A stretch of DNA of 64,000 nt from Plasmodiophora brassicae. Its lineage: Eukaryota > Endomyxa > Phytomyxea > Plasmodiophorida > Plasmodiophoridae. Both the position numbers and the translations under genes were made by a program. Under the pieces are notes generated by a model. That model was not told where the DNA came from, searched no databases, and saw nothing but the letters and a program-made list of their open reading frames with translations. The DNA lies in NCBI GenBank assembly GCA_039704465.1, contig JASFAU010000005.1, forward strand, positions 1,054,001 through 1,118,000, given 5' to 3'. Positions 10,685 through 23,500 of the stretch are shown piece by piece; within the stretch, counting starts at the first letter, position 1; each line of letters begins with the position of its first letter.

Positions 10685-10880
10685 ATACTTACCTTGGTGG
10701 TCCTCCGTGACTCAGTCACCTCGTGGTCGATCAATCAGGACCGGGAGGCATCCTGGAGCGGCCCACCTGCACGCGTTGAGACATACGCAGGGCGTCATGT
10801 GAAGGGGTGTAGTCTCGGCTCTGCCGGGGCTGACATCATAATTTATGAGTCGAGGGGCTCAGAGTTCGCTCTACCCCTGC
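10685..10880 (+). ncRNA. U1 snRNA, copy 2
   Basis: Same architecture as copy 1: ATACTTACC 5' end, U1-70K-type loop GATCAATCAG, Sm site CATAATTTATGAG and a UUCG-capped terminal hairpin. Differences from copy 1 cluster in stem-loop I and are compensatory: the loop-closing stem is GGTC/GACC here against GGAC/GTCC there, and the adjacent small hairpin is GTGAC/GTCAC against GTGGT/GCCAC. Paired changes argue that both copies are under selection as RNA. Confidence 0.9.
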
Positions 10881-11099
10881 CCTCAATTCAATCAAATCGA
10901 AACTACAATAACAACTTGTTCAATCATCTCCCTGTGCACCCGCGCGCTTTGGCCCTGCTGCCTTTCGCCAGAGAAATGATGAACCGGGCGTAATACCTAA
11001 CCTATCCCAATTGACGAAAACGCGGTCGTCTCCAAGCTCCGAAGTTCTGGCGCGCGTACGGCACGGGATTTCGTGTGTCGGTGTGGCGCATGCACCGCA

Positions 11100-12231
11100 A
11101 TGGACGACCTCCTGTACCGGGCCAAGCTCGCTGAGCAGGTCGACCGGTATGAAGAGATGGCCGAGATGATGAAGATGCTAGTCTGCACGAAGAGGCAGCC
11201 GCTGACCGACGAGGAGCGCTCCATATTCGCTGTCGCCTTCAAGAACGTCAGTCCAACGGCGGCGCTCGTATCCGTAACGACTAATGGACGATCAGGTGTC
11301 GGGGGAGCGACGGGCTGCATGGAGGAAGGTATTGTCGATCGAGCGGCAGGAGCTGAGGAACGCGGAAGCTGCGGGCAACGAGACGGACCGGAAGGAATTC
11401 GAGCAACGCGCCGCCGTCGCTCTGGATTACCGGACACAAATCGAATCGGAGCTGTCGTTGATCTGCAACGAGGTATGTGCGATTTGCAGACCGGGGATAC
11501 GCAACGTGTTTAAAAATCCAAATGAAAGGTGCTCGCGTTGCTGTACAACCATTTGGTACCGCTGTCGGATCCGGTTCTGGCCGATCAGCTCTCCACAATC
11601 ATTGCCGGCACATGCGAGGCCGGCGCCGCAGAAGACATTGCCGAGAAGCATCCGGTCGAGAAGCAGTTGGAGAAGCTGGTTGATGAGGTCCCTGCTGATT
11701 GCTTCGCATTTAACCTCACCCTGATCGCTTCCGTAGATAGTGAAGGGTGCGGCGGGCCAACCATCGTCCAAGGAATCAATGGTGTTCTGGTTCAAGATGG
11801 CTGGGGATTACAGGCGATTCCTAGCTGAGGTGCTGATGGATGGATCCGAGCGGCGTGAGGCAGAGGCGCATAAGGCGCTGCAGGCGTACACGATCGCGTC
11901 GTCGATCGCACGCATGTACCTGACGCCCTCACATCCGATCCGTCTGGGCCTGTCGCTCAACGTTTCCGTGTTCTACTTCGAAATCCTGCAGATGCGAACC
12001 GTCGCGTGCCGGATTGCTGAGAACTCGTTCAACGAGGTACCCGTGTGCGTCCCCCTGCGCGGCCATTACAATGAACCTTCGACGCAGGCTGTCGCCGAGC
12101 TCGATCATCTTGACGGAAGTTGCTATCAGGACTCGATGTTGGTCATGCAGTTGCTGAAAGACAACCTTAGAAGTTGGACTGCCACTGAACAGGACGACCA
12201 AGAGGTGCCTGAGACGTCGGCGAAACAGTAG
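11100..12231 (+). CDS. 14-3-3 protein with an enlarged internal loop
   Basis: Phosphoserine/threonine-binding adaptor of the cytosol. The MDDLLYRAKLAEQVDRYEEM start, NVSGERRAAWR, ESMVFWFKMAGDYRRFLAEV, LGLSLNVSVFYFEIL and QLLKDNLRSWT blocks follow the family order, including the basic residues of the phosphopeptide groove. Four introns (49, 56, 49, 51 nt) give 308 residues, against about 245-260 in most members. The excess is an insertion of about 45 mainly acidic/helical residues after YNHLVPL, before the ESMVFW helix. The tail is acidic, as usual. Start at ATG 11100; no TATA box was seen. Confidence 0.9.
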
Positions 12232-12263
12232 ACTCCCTTAAACAGGAACGAAATAGTTTAGTA

Positions 12264-13188
12264 TTAGGGCGATTTGGTGTCGAGTCGGGCGTTGCGCCTC
12301 CGTTCAGTGCAGATGCGACAGTACCAGACGCCTGTGGGGTTCTCGGCGATGCCGGCACATTTGAAATGCCACCACTGGATCGTACAGTTCTCGTCGTCGC
12401 AGGCGACCATTTGCCCATAGGACGGCTGCTTGCAGTAGCAGTACGTCTGTTCTGACTGCGAAGGGCCGGAGACCGGCCTGGGCTCTTCACCATCAGCGGA
12501 TGGCACGTGAGGAGAGGTCGGTATCGACGCCGCTAAAGGAGCCGGCGATAGCGCCACGGTGGACTTGTTGCCCAACAACGCACGCTGTACCGCCCTCGAC
12601 AGCGTCGCAATGCCCAGGTTCTGCGACAGGTACTCCTCGAATTCGCCGTCACGAGAATACGGGCCGATCTCTTGCTCGAACTTAACAAGGTCTCTATCAA
12701 TACGTGCCAGATGACTGCTGGCCTAAACATACGTCAGCAACGTGATATACAGCAACGTACGGCGATGGCATTACAATTCGGTGGCATTCTCTGGCCAGGA
12801 TTAACTTCTCGTCCAGCAGCTTGATACTCTTACGCTCCTGGGATCCCAATATATTTAGGCACCTTCAGGGAATATCACGGCTGCTAAATGCTGACCAGTC
12901 GTCGTAGCTTCTTCAATGCCGCTACATCAACCGTATTCGACGATTTCCGTCCGTCCATCATCGACGCCAACACGATTTCACGTTGCTTCCGAATGGTTAG
13001 CTGCAACTCTGCCAGGGCACCTGAAGTAAGCGCATGGCAGGTGCGGGGGCAGCGGCGTCGTGCAGACACGTACGCTCCGCATACGTGTCCAGCTGGTAGA
13101 TCAGCTGCATGTTCCGCTGCAGGTCGACGGGCAGAAACTTGAGGCTGTCCAGGACGTTCTCGAGGAACGTGCCGTCGGCGGGGATCAT
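12264..13188 (-). CDS. ING-family chromatin protein with C-terminal PHD finger
   Basis: Likely histone-methyl-lysine-reading subunit of a histone acetyltransferase or deacetylase complex. N-terminal ING helix: LENVLDSLKFLPVDLQRNMQ. Then a coiled middle segment (frame around 12600-12720: HLARIDRDLVKFEQEIG) and a Pro/Ser linker. The C-terminal PHD finger has YCYCKQPSYGQMVACDDENC, WWHFKCAGI and WYCRIC, i.e. the C4-H-C3 zinc ligands. Several introns separate these blocks; I did not fix every boundary. Start taken as ATG 13188, directly before the ING helix. Confidence 0.8.
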
Positions 13189-13379
13189 GACCGACGGCGC
13201 ACACGGGCACAGCGCGCGCAGTCCGAGCAAGGGATGTCCTTCCGGCGTCCGCCGACAGTGGCCTCGTCAGACTCAGACGTCGGTCGTCGCCTGACGCTAC
13301 TTGCTGCTGGAAGGCCGCATTTGCACATGGCCATTTGCTTTACACATCGGTGTGTACAACCCAATCTGGGATAGTGTGC

Positions 13380-13500
13380 TACCTATGTAGTGCGTCAGGA
13401 AGCTTGTTGAGGTAGCGGTGGAGTTGCACGGCCCATTGCGCGACCAGGTTGACGTGCTTGATGCCAGCAGGATAGCAGATGAATTCGAAGCCCCATCATG
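13380..13500 (-). other. exon-like segment, possibly the C-terminus of the ankyrin gene
   Basis: A minus-strand frame reads GFEFICYPAGIKHVNLVAQW and continues through a basic end to a stop near 13384. It looks like protein, but a stop lies directly upstream in frame and I found no convincing AG acceptor. It may belong to the ankyrin-like gene at 13630-14235 or be degraded. Confidence 0.25.
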
Positions 13501-13631
13501 CACGTGCTGATGGAATATCCATGGATTCTAGAGGTAGCGGTGCTCATGCGCGACGAATGCCCAGCAATCCGACAGACGCGGACCTCACAATGAATTCACA
13601 GAGGTGACATAACTCAACGAGATGATTTATG

Positions 13632-14235
13632 TAAGTACGGTGTTATTGAACCCGACCGCTTGCCAGCAGAACACGCACGATGCCATTACTCTGATATTGG
13701 CGCGCCATGTTCAGTGCCTCATTGTCATTGGCAGCTGGGTCGGTTCTCGATCGGATCCCCGAGGAGGGCTTCCTAAACCGCTTCGTTCCTGTTCGCCGCC
13801 GGAATGACACGCGTATCCGCCAGAAGTCGACGCACACATTCAGCATGGCCTCCACGAGCCGCGTAACGAATCAATGAAGTCATTCGTCGCCCCCGGATCA
13901 ACGCGCGCGTCGCCTAGCAGCACGCCGACCGTCTGCGTATGTCCACATGCTGCCGCCGTACGAATCGCCTCATTGTTCAATTCGCTGGGATCCGCCCAGT
14001 CGCACCGAAGCAGGTGACGTAGCAGATTCGCATAGCCATGTTGAGTCGCCCAGCAGATCGCAAATCGCCTTCGCTGCAACAACGTCCTGGCAGCCAATGC
14101 TCCACACCTTTGGCTGACTCTGCTCGACGCTTCAGACGCCCCACGTTTCGGTTCCCAGAACGGTCGCGCATCTTGACGCTTGTAACCGCTGGAGCGGGAT
14201 GGCTATATGAAGTCATGCAAGACGGGGCTGATGGC
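13632..14235 (-). CDS. ankyrin-repeat-like protein, ends uncertain
   Basis: Minus-strand exons encode ankyrin-like units: ATQHGYANLLRHLLRC, AAACGHTQTVGVLLGDARVD and RYAARGGHAECVRRLLADTR. A last unit is MARQYQSNGIVRVLLASGR, followed by a stop near 13631. Repeat 3 and the last unit lie in different frames, so an intron is needed; several GT donors and the CCCAG acceptor near 13730 could serve. The N-terminus has no clear ATG and may begin in an upstream exon. Function unknown; such repeats usually bind proteins. Confidence 0.5.
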
Positions 14236-14533
14236 AAACAAAGATAGACCGGGAGTATCCAGTAGGCGGCTCACCGCGACCATGTACGTACGTACCGTGC
14301 CCCCCCAGTCGATCGCTTGGTGTGGTGTCTCCTGAGCCGCCAGAACGTGTTGCCCAGTCCAGCGTCATCCTCTATCCGACGTTGCGCTTACGTCCAACCT
14401 CCGATCCAGGGCCCTGCAACGCCCTGCATTTCGTCAGAGTAGGTGGCACCTTCGAGTGTATGGTAGCAAGGCTGTATTGTGCGCAGGTCCAAACCGGGAT
14501 GATGCCGCCAGTCGCAGCTGGCGTGCGGTACGG
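14236..14533. other. intergenic region, nothing recognised
   Basis: About 300 bp between the ankyrin-like gene and the VPS13 promoter. Both strands have short open frames without family signal; no tRNA or snRNA pattern was found. Confidence 0.3.
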
Positions 14534-14540
14534 TATAAAA
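14534..14540 (+). promoter_or_regulatory. TATA box of the VPS13 gene
   Basis: TATAAAA, 58 nt upstream of the chosen ATG at 14598. By analogy with the U1 genes, transcription would start near 14565. Confidence 0.45.
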
Positions 14541-14597
14541 CATATTTTTGCCTTTTGGTAACGGGGCCTGCGCATCGACCAATGGGCAAGATTGCCA

Positions 14598-17500
14598 ATG
14601 GGCGTCGTCGTTTCTCGCGTGGCGGCGGCCACGGTCGACTGGCTATATCCTGGTCTGGCGATCGGTCGTCGGAACCGTGGACTCGACTGAGCATCCTGTG
14701 GCACAGGCATTTCGTTCGGGAGGCTACACTGGCAGTTCGATGGTAAGGGGCCGTTGACCCGGGCGTCATGTGTATTCACGGTGGTCAGGCCCGTTGACGC
14801 TATACGATGTTACCCTTCCTTTACCGATTCTACTAGCCGAGCTGCACGATAACGGCATATTGTCCAAGATTGCTGGCCGTTGTTCTATTGGGTGTATCAC
14901 CGTTGAAGCACCTTCATTGTGGAAATTCTGGGAACCCCCTCGAAAGGTCTTGCTGGACGACGTCCTCGTTGTTATCGAGGATCTCAGCACTGCCTCTGAT
15001 AGCTCTCATTGGTTGGAGAAAAGTGAGGCTCATGACTTCCTTCTCTTACGCTTGGCCGACGTTCTCAATGGGCGCAGTGCTCTGTACCTATCTGACCTCT
15101 CTCTTCGGTATTCATGTCGCCCGGCGAAGTGCACAACTACAGTCACCGCTTCGGCGCTGACGTCGCTGAGTGATAACGTCTCCTTATCCCAACTAGCACT
15201 CCATCTGTCCGGCTTCGAATCGCCTATTGTCTCGATGGCAGCTGTCAGCTTTTCATTCGGTGCATCATCAGACAGGCCGCACACGTTATCTATTGATTTC
15301 GTAAATGTGGACGCCGCCGATCGGCAACTGCATGTGTTAGAACAAGCGGCACGCTGTTGGTACGAGGCCAATGTTAACTCTCGACGTGCGGACGGTCTGC
15401 TGCAACCGTGTAAAACGGCAAAAGACCGCTGGCTGTACGCGTCAGATCAGGTCATGAAGCAACTCCATAATGCCCACGTGCACTCTGTTGCCTCCGATGA
15501 TTTCTGGATGCTGTTCGTCAAAACTTGGAGATGGAAAGAACGCTGTGTTTACCTTAATGAGCGTTTGCACAATCGTCTCATCGTGGACGATCCGCTGTCG
15601 AAGGCGGAGGAAGCCGAACTCGCGAGGTTGCTGGAGAGAATTCCATCGCGATGGATACGCAAGTACCGTTTAACGTCCAAGTACGGCACCACAGCGTCTA
15701 TCGAGGATGAGGACGACGATCACGACCGAACCCGCAACTCCGTTTGCTCTCGGGTTATGTCCCGGTTGCGTTTCGAGAAGGACGAAGGCGACGTCGCTTC
15801 GGATTTCGATGATTGTCACACGCCCAGAGCCTCGAGCGACATGTTTGCTTTGAACGCAATATTCCAACCGCTTTTAACGGAGCATTCGTTAGTCATCATT
15901 TCCAATCGAAGCCTTGTCGCATACGCGTCCGATATCGACAGATGCGATGTGTGTCTTACAATGACACAAGTGACCATGTCCGGTATCCGGGATGTTAGCG
16001 TATCAGTTGAAACTAAAGTCGGTCATGTCGAATTCCACCCCTTGCTGGACACTGCAGGTTGTCCGGTGCTGTCGAGATTAAATGGACTTGACGTATGTCC
16101 AACGCTGCGCGGCTCGTACTCTGCTGGACAATACGATCTCGAACTGTGCAACGCAAGTGTGACGTACTGCAAAGCGTTCTCCGACTTTGCCCTTCAAGCT
16201 TGGGCGCACATATATGGCTGTTCGTTCAAGAGAGAGCTGTTGGTTCCTGTCGGAGGGCAACAGCAGCAACGGGGGACTGGATTGGGCTTCTGTCTCAGCC
16301 TTGAAAATGTTGAAGTATCAACTTCTGGTGTTGAACCTGGCCCGAGTTTGATTATTCAGTCGGTGGCTCTGGTTGCTCAGTTGTTTAAGGATTCCAGTGA
16401 CTCCTTTCATGAGCACGCAGGAAATGTTAAATTTAACTGTATGCGCCTTCGACCCGATGCCACTTCGTCAGCCGTTCATTTCGGGAGTTGCGAACTCGAC
16501 TTTACAGCCCGAACCCCTGGATATCTTGCTGAACACTGTACGTGTAAATACTCCATAGCCCTTTCTGAGTGCTCCATGTTCTCTCTGGGAACGTTTATTC
16601 TGTTTTACCGGCGCCTGATCTACGACAGTTCTGGGAGCGCTGTCAGTGTAGTGTGTCCAGGGCTCCATCTTTTCGTCGGGGAAACACCCTTGTCTCCGTC
16701 GCTCCGATTCTGCTCTCTTACATGCTCTCTTGACAACGAAGATCTGAATCTGATACTTAACGCCGACTCTGTTGCTGTGGACTGTTTGGAATCTCTGGGG
16801 GGTTCCATGCACGCTAAAGAGTTCGAAGCGTTTTGTCATCAGGCCGAATCTGGTGTCTACCAGATTGACGTGATTGTCGACGAAGGTGCTGCCCGGCTCT
16901 GTCCTACGCTGGACTGTAGCGCCGATTCTGCTATCAGCCTATTCGAATCCCATGTGCTGTCCTTGTTCAGGATCCAATGCTTAGGCTGCGAATACCGGAT
17001 CGATTCCTCGGCATTCTCTTTGGATTTCGCTGACGCTGAAAGGAAGCCGCTGGCATTGGTGCAGCTTAGAGACGTGTCCTTCAACTTCAAACATAGCGCT
17101 CCCGAGTTAAACGATACCTTGACCCTAACGAATGCTATTATAGACGTTAATTCTGTCACTATCGCCAACACGAGTGCCACTGGGGGTGTGGAGCCATACA
17201 TTCCTGTTGTGTTTACCTCTGGCTCACCCTCTAATGTTTCAACGGATACCCGATCTTTGCGGGTCTGCTTTGAAAGGGATTCTCTTGTCATCCAGCCCCA
17301 GTGCTTGGCCATAAACATGCAGTCGAAGCTCTGGATGGATTCGTTTCTTAACTTGTTCTCCTCTTCTGTCGCGACATTTCTTTTCCCTGTACTTATAACT
17401 GGACAAAACCTCACTGTTTCCGTACCTCTTGATGGGGGCAGTGAAACGTTCCTCGACGCCTTAGATGTCTCCTGCCAGTCATTAGAGGTACGACATTGTG

Positions 17501-20500
17501 TGGGGCACAGCACTGACTTTTCCGTCTCTGGACTCATCGTCGGTTCGGGATTCCAGTTCGCGAAGGTGTCTGGAAGTTTCTCACGCGCTTCGAGTCCAAT
17601 TCTGAAAGTGGATTCTCCGCTAATGGTTATTTCATCAATTCCCTCCAAATTTGTTTGTCCGTCTCCGAGCTTGTTTGGTGAAACCTGGACTACTGCTCTT
17701 CGTAATACTGACGTTGACATCTCAATTGCCTTTGTAACAGCGAAATCGGAGAGCATGTATGCGACTGCGTACAACTGCAAATTCATATTGAATCATTCCC
17801 ATGAAAGCAATAACTGGGCTTCGGTTTCGGTTTTGTCCACAGAAGTGTCAGTCATGGATTCGGTTCGTGGCGAACCCGTTCTGTCTTGCGTTGCTTCTTC
17901 CGAACCGCTTCGCGTCAAAGAGGGTGTTGCGGACGAAATCCCGTCGCTGATGCCTTGCTTTAGAGTCGAGTTGTGTGTCAATGACACATTGACTTTGCGT
18001 TCTGCGCTGGTCCGTGTTGGCCACGTGAAAGGTGATGCACCTTCCGGTCACCAAAGCTTCAAGGTATGCGTCCCTGAATCTCATCAGTATGAAGCCTGGG
18101 CGAATTGGGTCATCGGGTTTACCAAGCGGCTGTCTTTGGAAGTTGTATCTGTTGAGCTTCGCTTCGGGCCCGTTCTTCGCGTTGCAGACTTCAAATATTC
18201 GCTCTGCAACTCAGACGCGTTTCACGTGATCAACTGGTCTATGACTTGGTCAATGCTGCACCTTGGGGCATGGGTTGATTTTGTCGAGGTGGATGCTGGT
18301 CGCGCGTCTCTCTCATACGCTGCTGAGACTCGGCATGTCGCTGTTGAATTACGTGATTTCTTGACTGTCGTATGTTCTCCCGCGATGATCGCATCAATTT
18401 CATTGTCCACTTTTGCTCAAGACCTTTTGAAGCTCTCAGACATGCCACAATTGTCGAGATTACACGCCGAGTTGAGCCTAACGGAGTCGTCTTTCGTGAT
18501 CGTTGACAGCTTTCAAGGGAGGAAATCGCCGCTCCTCCGGGCTTCGTTACCGTCGTCAAGAGTGCACATGTATCCGCCTTTGATGTATTCTGCTTTGATG
18601 GATGTGTGTATCGATGTGTATCGCCCTTCAACGGATTCTTGGGAACCAGCGCTTGAAAGTGTCGCCATCAAGATGAACAAGGAACCCAAACCTAATACGC
18701 CAAACGGTATTACGTACCAAGTTGTCACTTCAAGTCCGCTGGAGATGACGTTGACGCCTGGTCACGTGAATCAGATTCGTCGGTTTGGAGGGCAATTATC
18801 AAGCTCTAATGACAGCGTCGATATTGACCGGCTGTCGGTAGTACCTGTCACTGTGTGTAATCTTCTTGGACTTGACATATGCATTCATTTCGGGCATGAC
18901 GATTTCGATATTCCTTCTGGCAATACGTTTACCGCTCACATGCCAGCCGATTTCTCACCAGGCGTTGGATTATCGAAGCCGTATATGATTGGCCTTTCGT
19001 TCCCAGATGATGCAACCATCCATGACTTCGCCGTTAACGTAGCGGGGGAGACCGTGTGTCATCTGTCCAACGGTTGGATGGTCGTTTGCGATTCGTCGAT
19101 CCGTGACGACGTACATGACATCACGTTTCATTCGCGCATGAAGGTTCACAACATGACCAACCTTCCTGTGGACGTCTTATTTACTATGTCGGAATCAGTT
19201 ACAAGTGCAAAGGACCTATCAGGTTTCTTTGGTCAGGTTAATTCTGATGGGCATTTGTGGGTTCCGATTGCTAGCAGCAGATGCGATCGCATTCAGGTAC
19301 GGCAGCGAAACTACCAGTTCAGCTCGCCGTCGAGAGTGGGCGCTGTTCCTGCTGACCGCCGAAAGTCTGAGAAATGCGAGCACCTGATGTCTATATATGC
19401 GACGATGCGTCCCGAATCGGGCGGTATCGCCGAATCTCGTCGGCTAGTTGTATGCACGACCATAGATCCCAAGAGTGTTACTTGCGAGGTCCTAATCAAA
19501 CCTGTCTTCCTTATTGAAAATCTTACTCTGCTACCTGTACTCTATCGACTAACGGCGACGTTTGAGGGACAGTCGGCCTCCAACACTATCCTAACGGAGG
19601 GTAGCATTAACCGCGCTGCATCTCTGCAGCTGTTCTCTGCACGGACGAGTTTCCGGTTACAGTTTCAGTATCCTGGCTGCTCTTGGTCTGACGCAGTGGA
19701 CTGCGCTTGCGACAGCAGTTCGCTTCGAAATTGTCCTGACACGATTGCTTACATTCCGATTCGCGGTGCAGTATCACTCAATCAACTGGAGAATCGAAAC
19801 AATTCGTCGTCGCTGTTCGGCATGTCGACAGGTGATGATGAGCCTCCAGTACAGTTCACGCTGTGCTTCCGTACGACCATTGAACAGGGCTTGAGCCAGC
19901 ATGCTGCGCTGTTCGCGCCGATCTGGGTAATCAATCGTTTATCGTCAGCAATTGAGTATAAAGAAGGCGGAGGCCCAACCGTCGTATCGCGCGTCGAACC
20001 TGGACCGAACCCTAGCATGGTGTCCCATGTCAGCAACAATACGGCGAACGTGCGAATCCCTTCGTTTTCGGCTAACTGGTCGTCGCCTTTGCCGATCCTT
20101 TCAGGAGATCCTCTTCTACCGTTAGTTCTTGAATTCGGCCAGAACAAAAAGACAACAGACCTCGACACCGAAGATGACAGAGACAGCCAAGCCGAGAGCG
20201 AAGACACTTCTCGTTCTCCAAGCAGCCACCGGCATTGTCTGCCAAGCGTCGTGACTCTCATCCGACCTGCGCCACCTCCGTTCGACACCCACACGAAGAT
20301 CGTGACGCTAAGCGCGCAGTACTTCATCTGCAATCGTTTACCTGTCACTTTACGTGTCAGGCAGCCTGATTCTGATACGGAATTTAGTATCGCCCCAGGG
20401 GAGATGTTTGGGGACGTACTTTGGGAAGCCGGATTACCTAAAGTCGTTGCATGCGCAGCTGGACCGTCTGGGTGGACATCCCCTTTCGAAATTTCTTTCT

Positions 20501-23500
20501 GTGACGCACTTGACCTTCATCTACCTGGTAACAACAGTGTGCTCCCGGTGCCTTGGCTGCATGTTGACATTCAGGGTAGTAATGCCAACTCCACAGTGTT
20601 CGCTGTCGTTTCTATCGCCAATCCGAACGTTGCACCTGCAGAGTTCGAAAACGCGACTCCTTTTGATGTCGTATTAGAGCATGAGGATTCCGCGACATTT
20701 CGTGCCGTCGTCCCGAAGCGCTCTGTGGCGGCTTTCAGTTGGTCGGATCCTGTTTCACGCCTGGTTCGAATACGTTTGGATGGCGATCTTACTCACACCG
20801 TTGACCTGAATGACGAGTCCATGTCGGCAGTCGTACGCATTGGAAAGTTCGAAGGTCGTAACGTATACGCTTTATCCTCAGTATCCGGCTCGGCAAACGT
20901 TATTCGCCTTGTTGATTGTGATGCCGATGATGGTCCGAGTACGACGCTTATGGAACCTCGTGAAAATTGCATCGGATTCGCGGGTCGAACCCTCTCGCAC
21001 GTGATCTCATCTTTTCAGTCACGTATCGAGCTACTTTACGTCGGTGGAAAACCTTTACTGCAGTCGCTGCGAATATCGAGACTTCGCCTTGTCCCGAGCA
21101 GTAATGAAGAAAGTTGCCAGCCGAACGATACCGTGATGGTCCTCATCGTCAAGTCGTCCGTTTTCGAATACGCTGTTCGCTTTGACCGCGAGGACGCTGC
21201 ACTTGGCACACTCGACGTCCTGTTCGACCGTCAGGCTGATCCAGCGCTAGCTTTATGTGCACACCGAGTCGATAATGGTGCTCTTCTGTGGAAATGCGGT
21301 ATACCGAGTTCCTCCACGGGTGCTGTTGGGGAACAATGCTCTCCCGTGTTTGATGCTCATGGATCTCGTATTGGCCAGCTGCTCTATTCTGCTGAGCTGT
21401 TTGCAAACAGCACTGGAATTGTTAGACAGTTCGTCGAACAGGTTGGCCGTTCGCTGAGGGATCTCGTGTCTTTTGTCGAAGGCGAACGCCAACGCGCCTT
21501 TCAAGAATTCCTGGCATCGCGATGTTCGGGTATTCTCCCGGCAACAGCTAGCGACAGTGTTGGCCTTCCGCAGCCTCAAAGAACTTCGGTTCCCGGAATA
21601 TTTGGACAGTTCGAACTTGGCATAATTGCTGCTGAAGCGCTTTCGCCTGCCCCCATATCCTGCTTTGCTTCCGTTCGTTACATGGAAGCACATGCGGCCG
21701 TCCACACGTTTGTTTGCAGTCCAACAACCACACCTATGTGGAACATAGTCCACGCGTTCCCTGTCCCGGATTGGTCGGCTCTGAATGCGCCCGTGCAGGT
21801 CACCATCCAGGAGGATGGCAATCCGAATGTGCTTGGTTCAGTTGAGTTCTCCCCGTCTTTGTTTGTTGAGTATCCCATCTTCCATACCGCTCGTCAATGG
21901 GTTGCTATCCCAAACAGCAATGGGCGCGTCTTGCTGCAGTTCCGGTGGACCAGTAAATGCAACGAGATTAGTGAGACGAAGTGCACTGGCATTTCGGTCC
22001 AGGTCTGTGTCGATTATTGCGGTGTATCCATTGTGGATTCTGCATCGGCGGTGGAACTAGCCCATGTTTCTGCACGCTTTTTGGTTGCCTCCCTCGACAT
22101 AGCTGAACAAGAACGGGAACATTCATCCATCTGGTTCAGTATCTCTGACGTTCAGGTTGACACCCCTGATTCGGTCGCTGTTGATTCGCATTGGGCGAAG
22201 TGGGACGTTCCGACGCCAGTCCTGCGATTCAGTGCTGTCTGGAATTATTCTATGCCGCCTGCTGCTGTCCAGTATGCCAGCTTGGCCTTTCATGAGGTCA
22301 CCGTGAACCTTGACGTCGGCTGGATGTGTGCCGTTATTACCACCTTCGACGATGTGTTCCTAGATCACCGTCATCCCGCTATTATCGATGGTTCCCAACC
22401 GGATGGCAGCGTTCTGCCGATGCCACTGTCATCTAATACGTCACTTACTGTTCGAGAATTTCATCTGTCCCCCATTTCTGTATCAGTTACGATTCTGGAG
22501 ACAGGAAATTTCAGGGGTTCCCTTGGTTCGAATTCCAACCACGCGCGGCTTTCGCGTTTCAAAACGAACAACAGCGGTTCAAAGTTGATCACCGTCGATG
22601 GTCTGATCTTGAGCGGTGTCTCTGGCCCACTCGATCGTCTAGTGCATCGCCTACGACGACATATCGAGATGCAGGTGCTATCCGCTTTCGAAGACCAAAT
22701 GGCAGTCGTCCCGCAGTGGCCTCCTGACCAGGCCCAATGCGTGCAATGGGTGCCTCCGATCCTACCGCCAGGTTGTATTATATCCGGTCATAACGCTCCA
22801 CCGTCGTTCCCGGGTGCTGTTGCCAGCGGCCTTCGGAACAGCCTGCTACGGCAGGCGTCATCCCGTTCTGTATCCCCAGCTGGTATTTCAGCAGCAACAA
22901 CTCGCGTGCATAGCATGCTGGCAATACCCCAGGGGCAAATGATGAACCAGCTCAAACGCGAGCTGGGTAAGGCAAAGCAGAACCTGAAGGCTATTCCGAA
23001 AACAGCACGTGAACGACTATCTCTTGTTCCTGCTAGCTTAACGCGCCGAGGACATCCGGGGGTCATCTACAACGTACCATTGAAGCCCGAACCTCAGGGT
23101 TGCTTCGCTTCAGTTGCAGAGGAATCTGTCGGCGAGTTTGGTGCTGCTTCGAAACCGATGTTCTATTTCACGTCTGTCGGTGAGCCATGCGATATGCCAG
23201 TGAAGGTCACCGGAAGCATGTCGCCCGTGTTCCAGATGGCCCGCGTTCCAAGGGCGTTCTACAATCAGTTCGGCAGCATCCGACCCTATGACCTGAGGGA
23301 CGCTCTGGCATGTTTAGCTCTTCGCCAGAATGTGCCCGCTGGCCAGAACGAAGCCTTTGTCAGTCATGTCGCTTTTGCTGGTTCGAACTACGTTCTGCTT
23401 TGCAGCACCCAACGCATCATTCTTTGCAAGCTGACACCGACTCGTTCGGAGACCTGTTGGTTCATTCTCCTGCGGAATATCATCGTTGCCCACGTCACCG

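Noticed and set aside
14770..14788. GTG at 14770 as the VPS13 start
   Set aside because: It lies within a 46-nt intron; two upstream exons supply a chorein-like N-terminus behind a TATA box.
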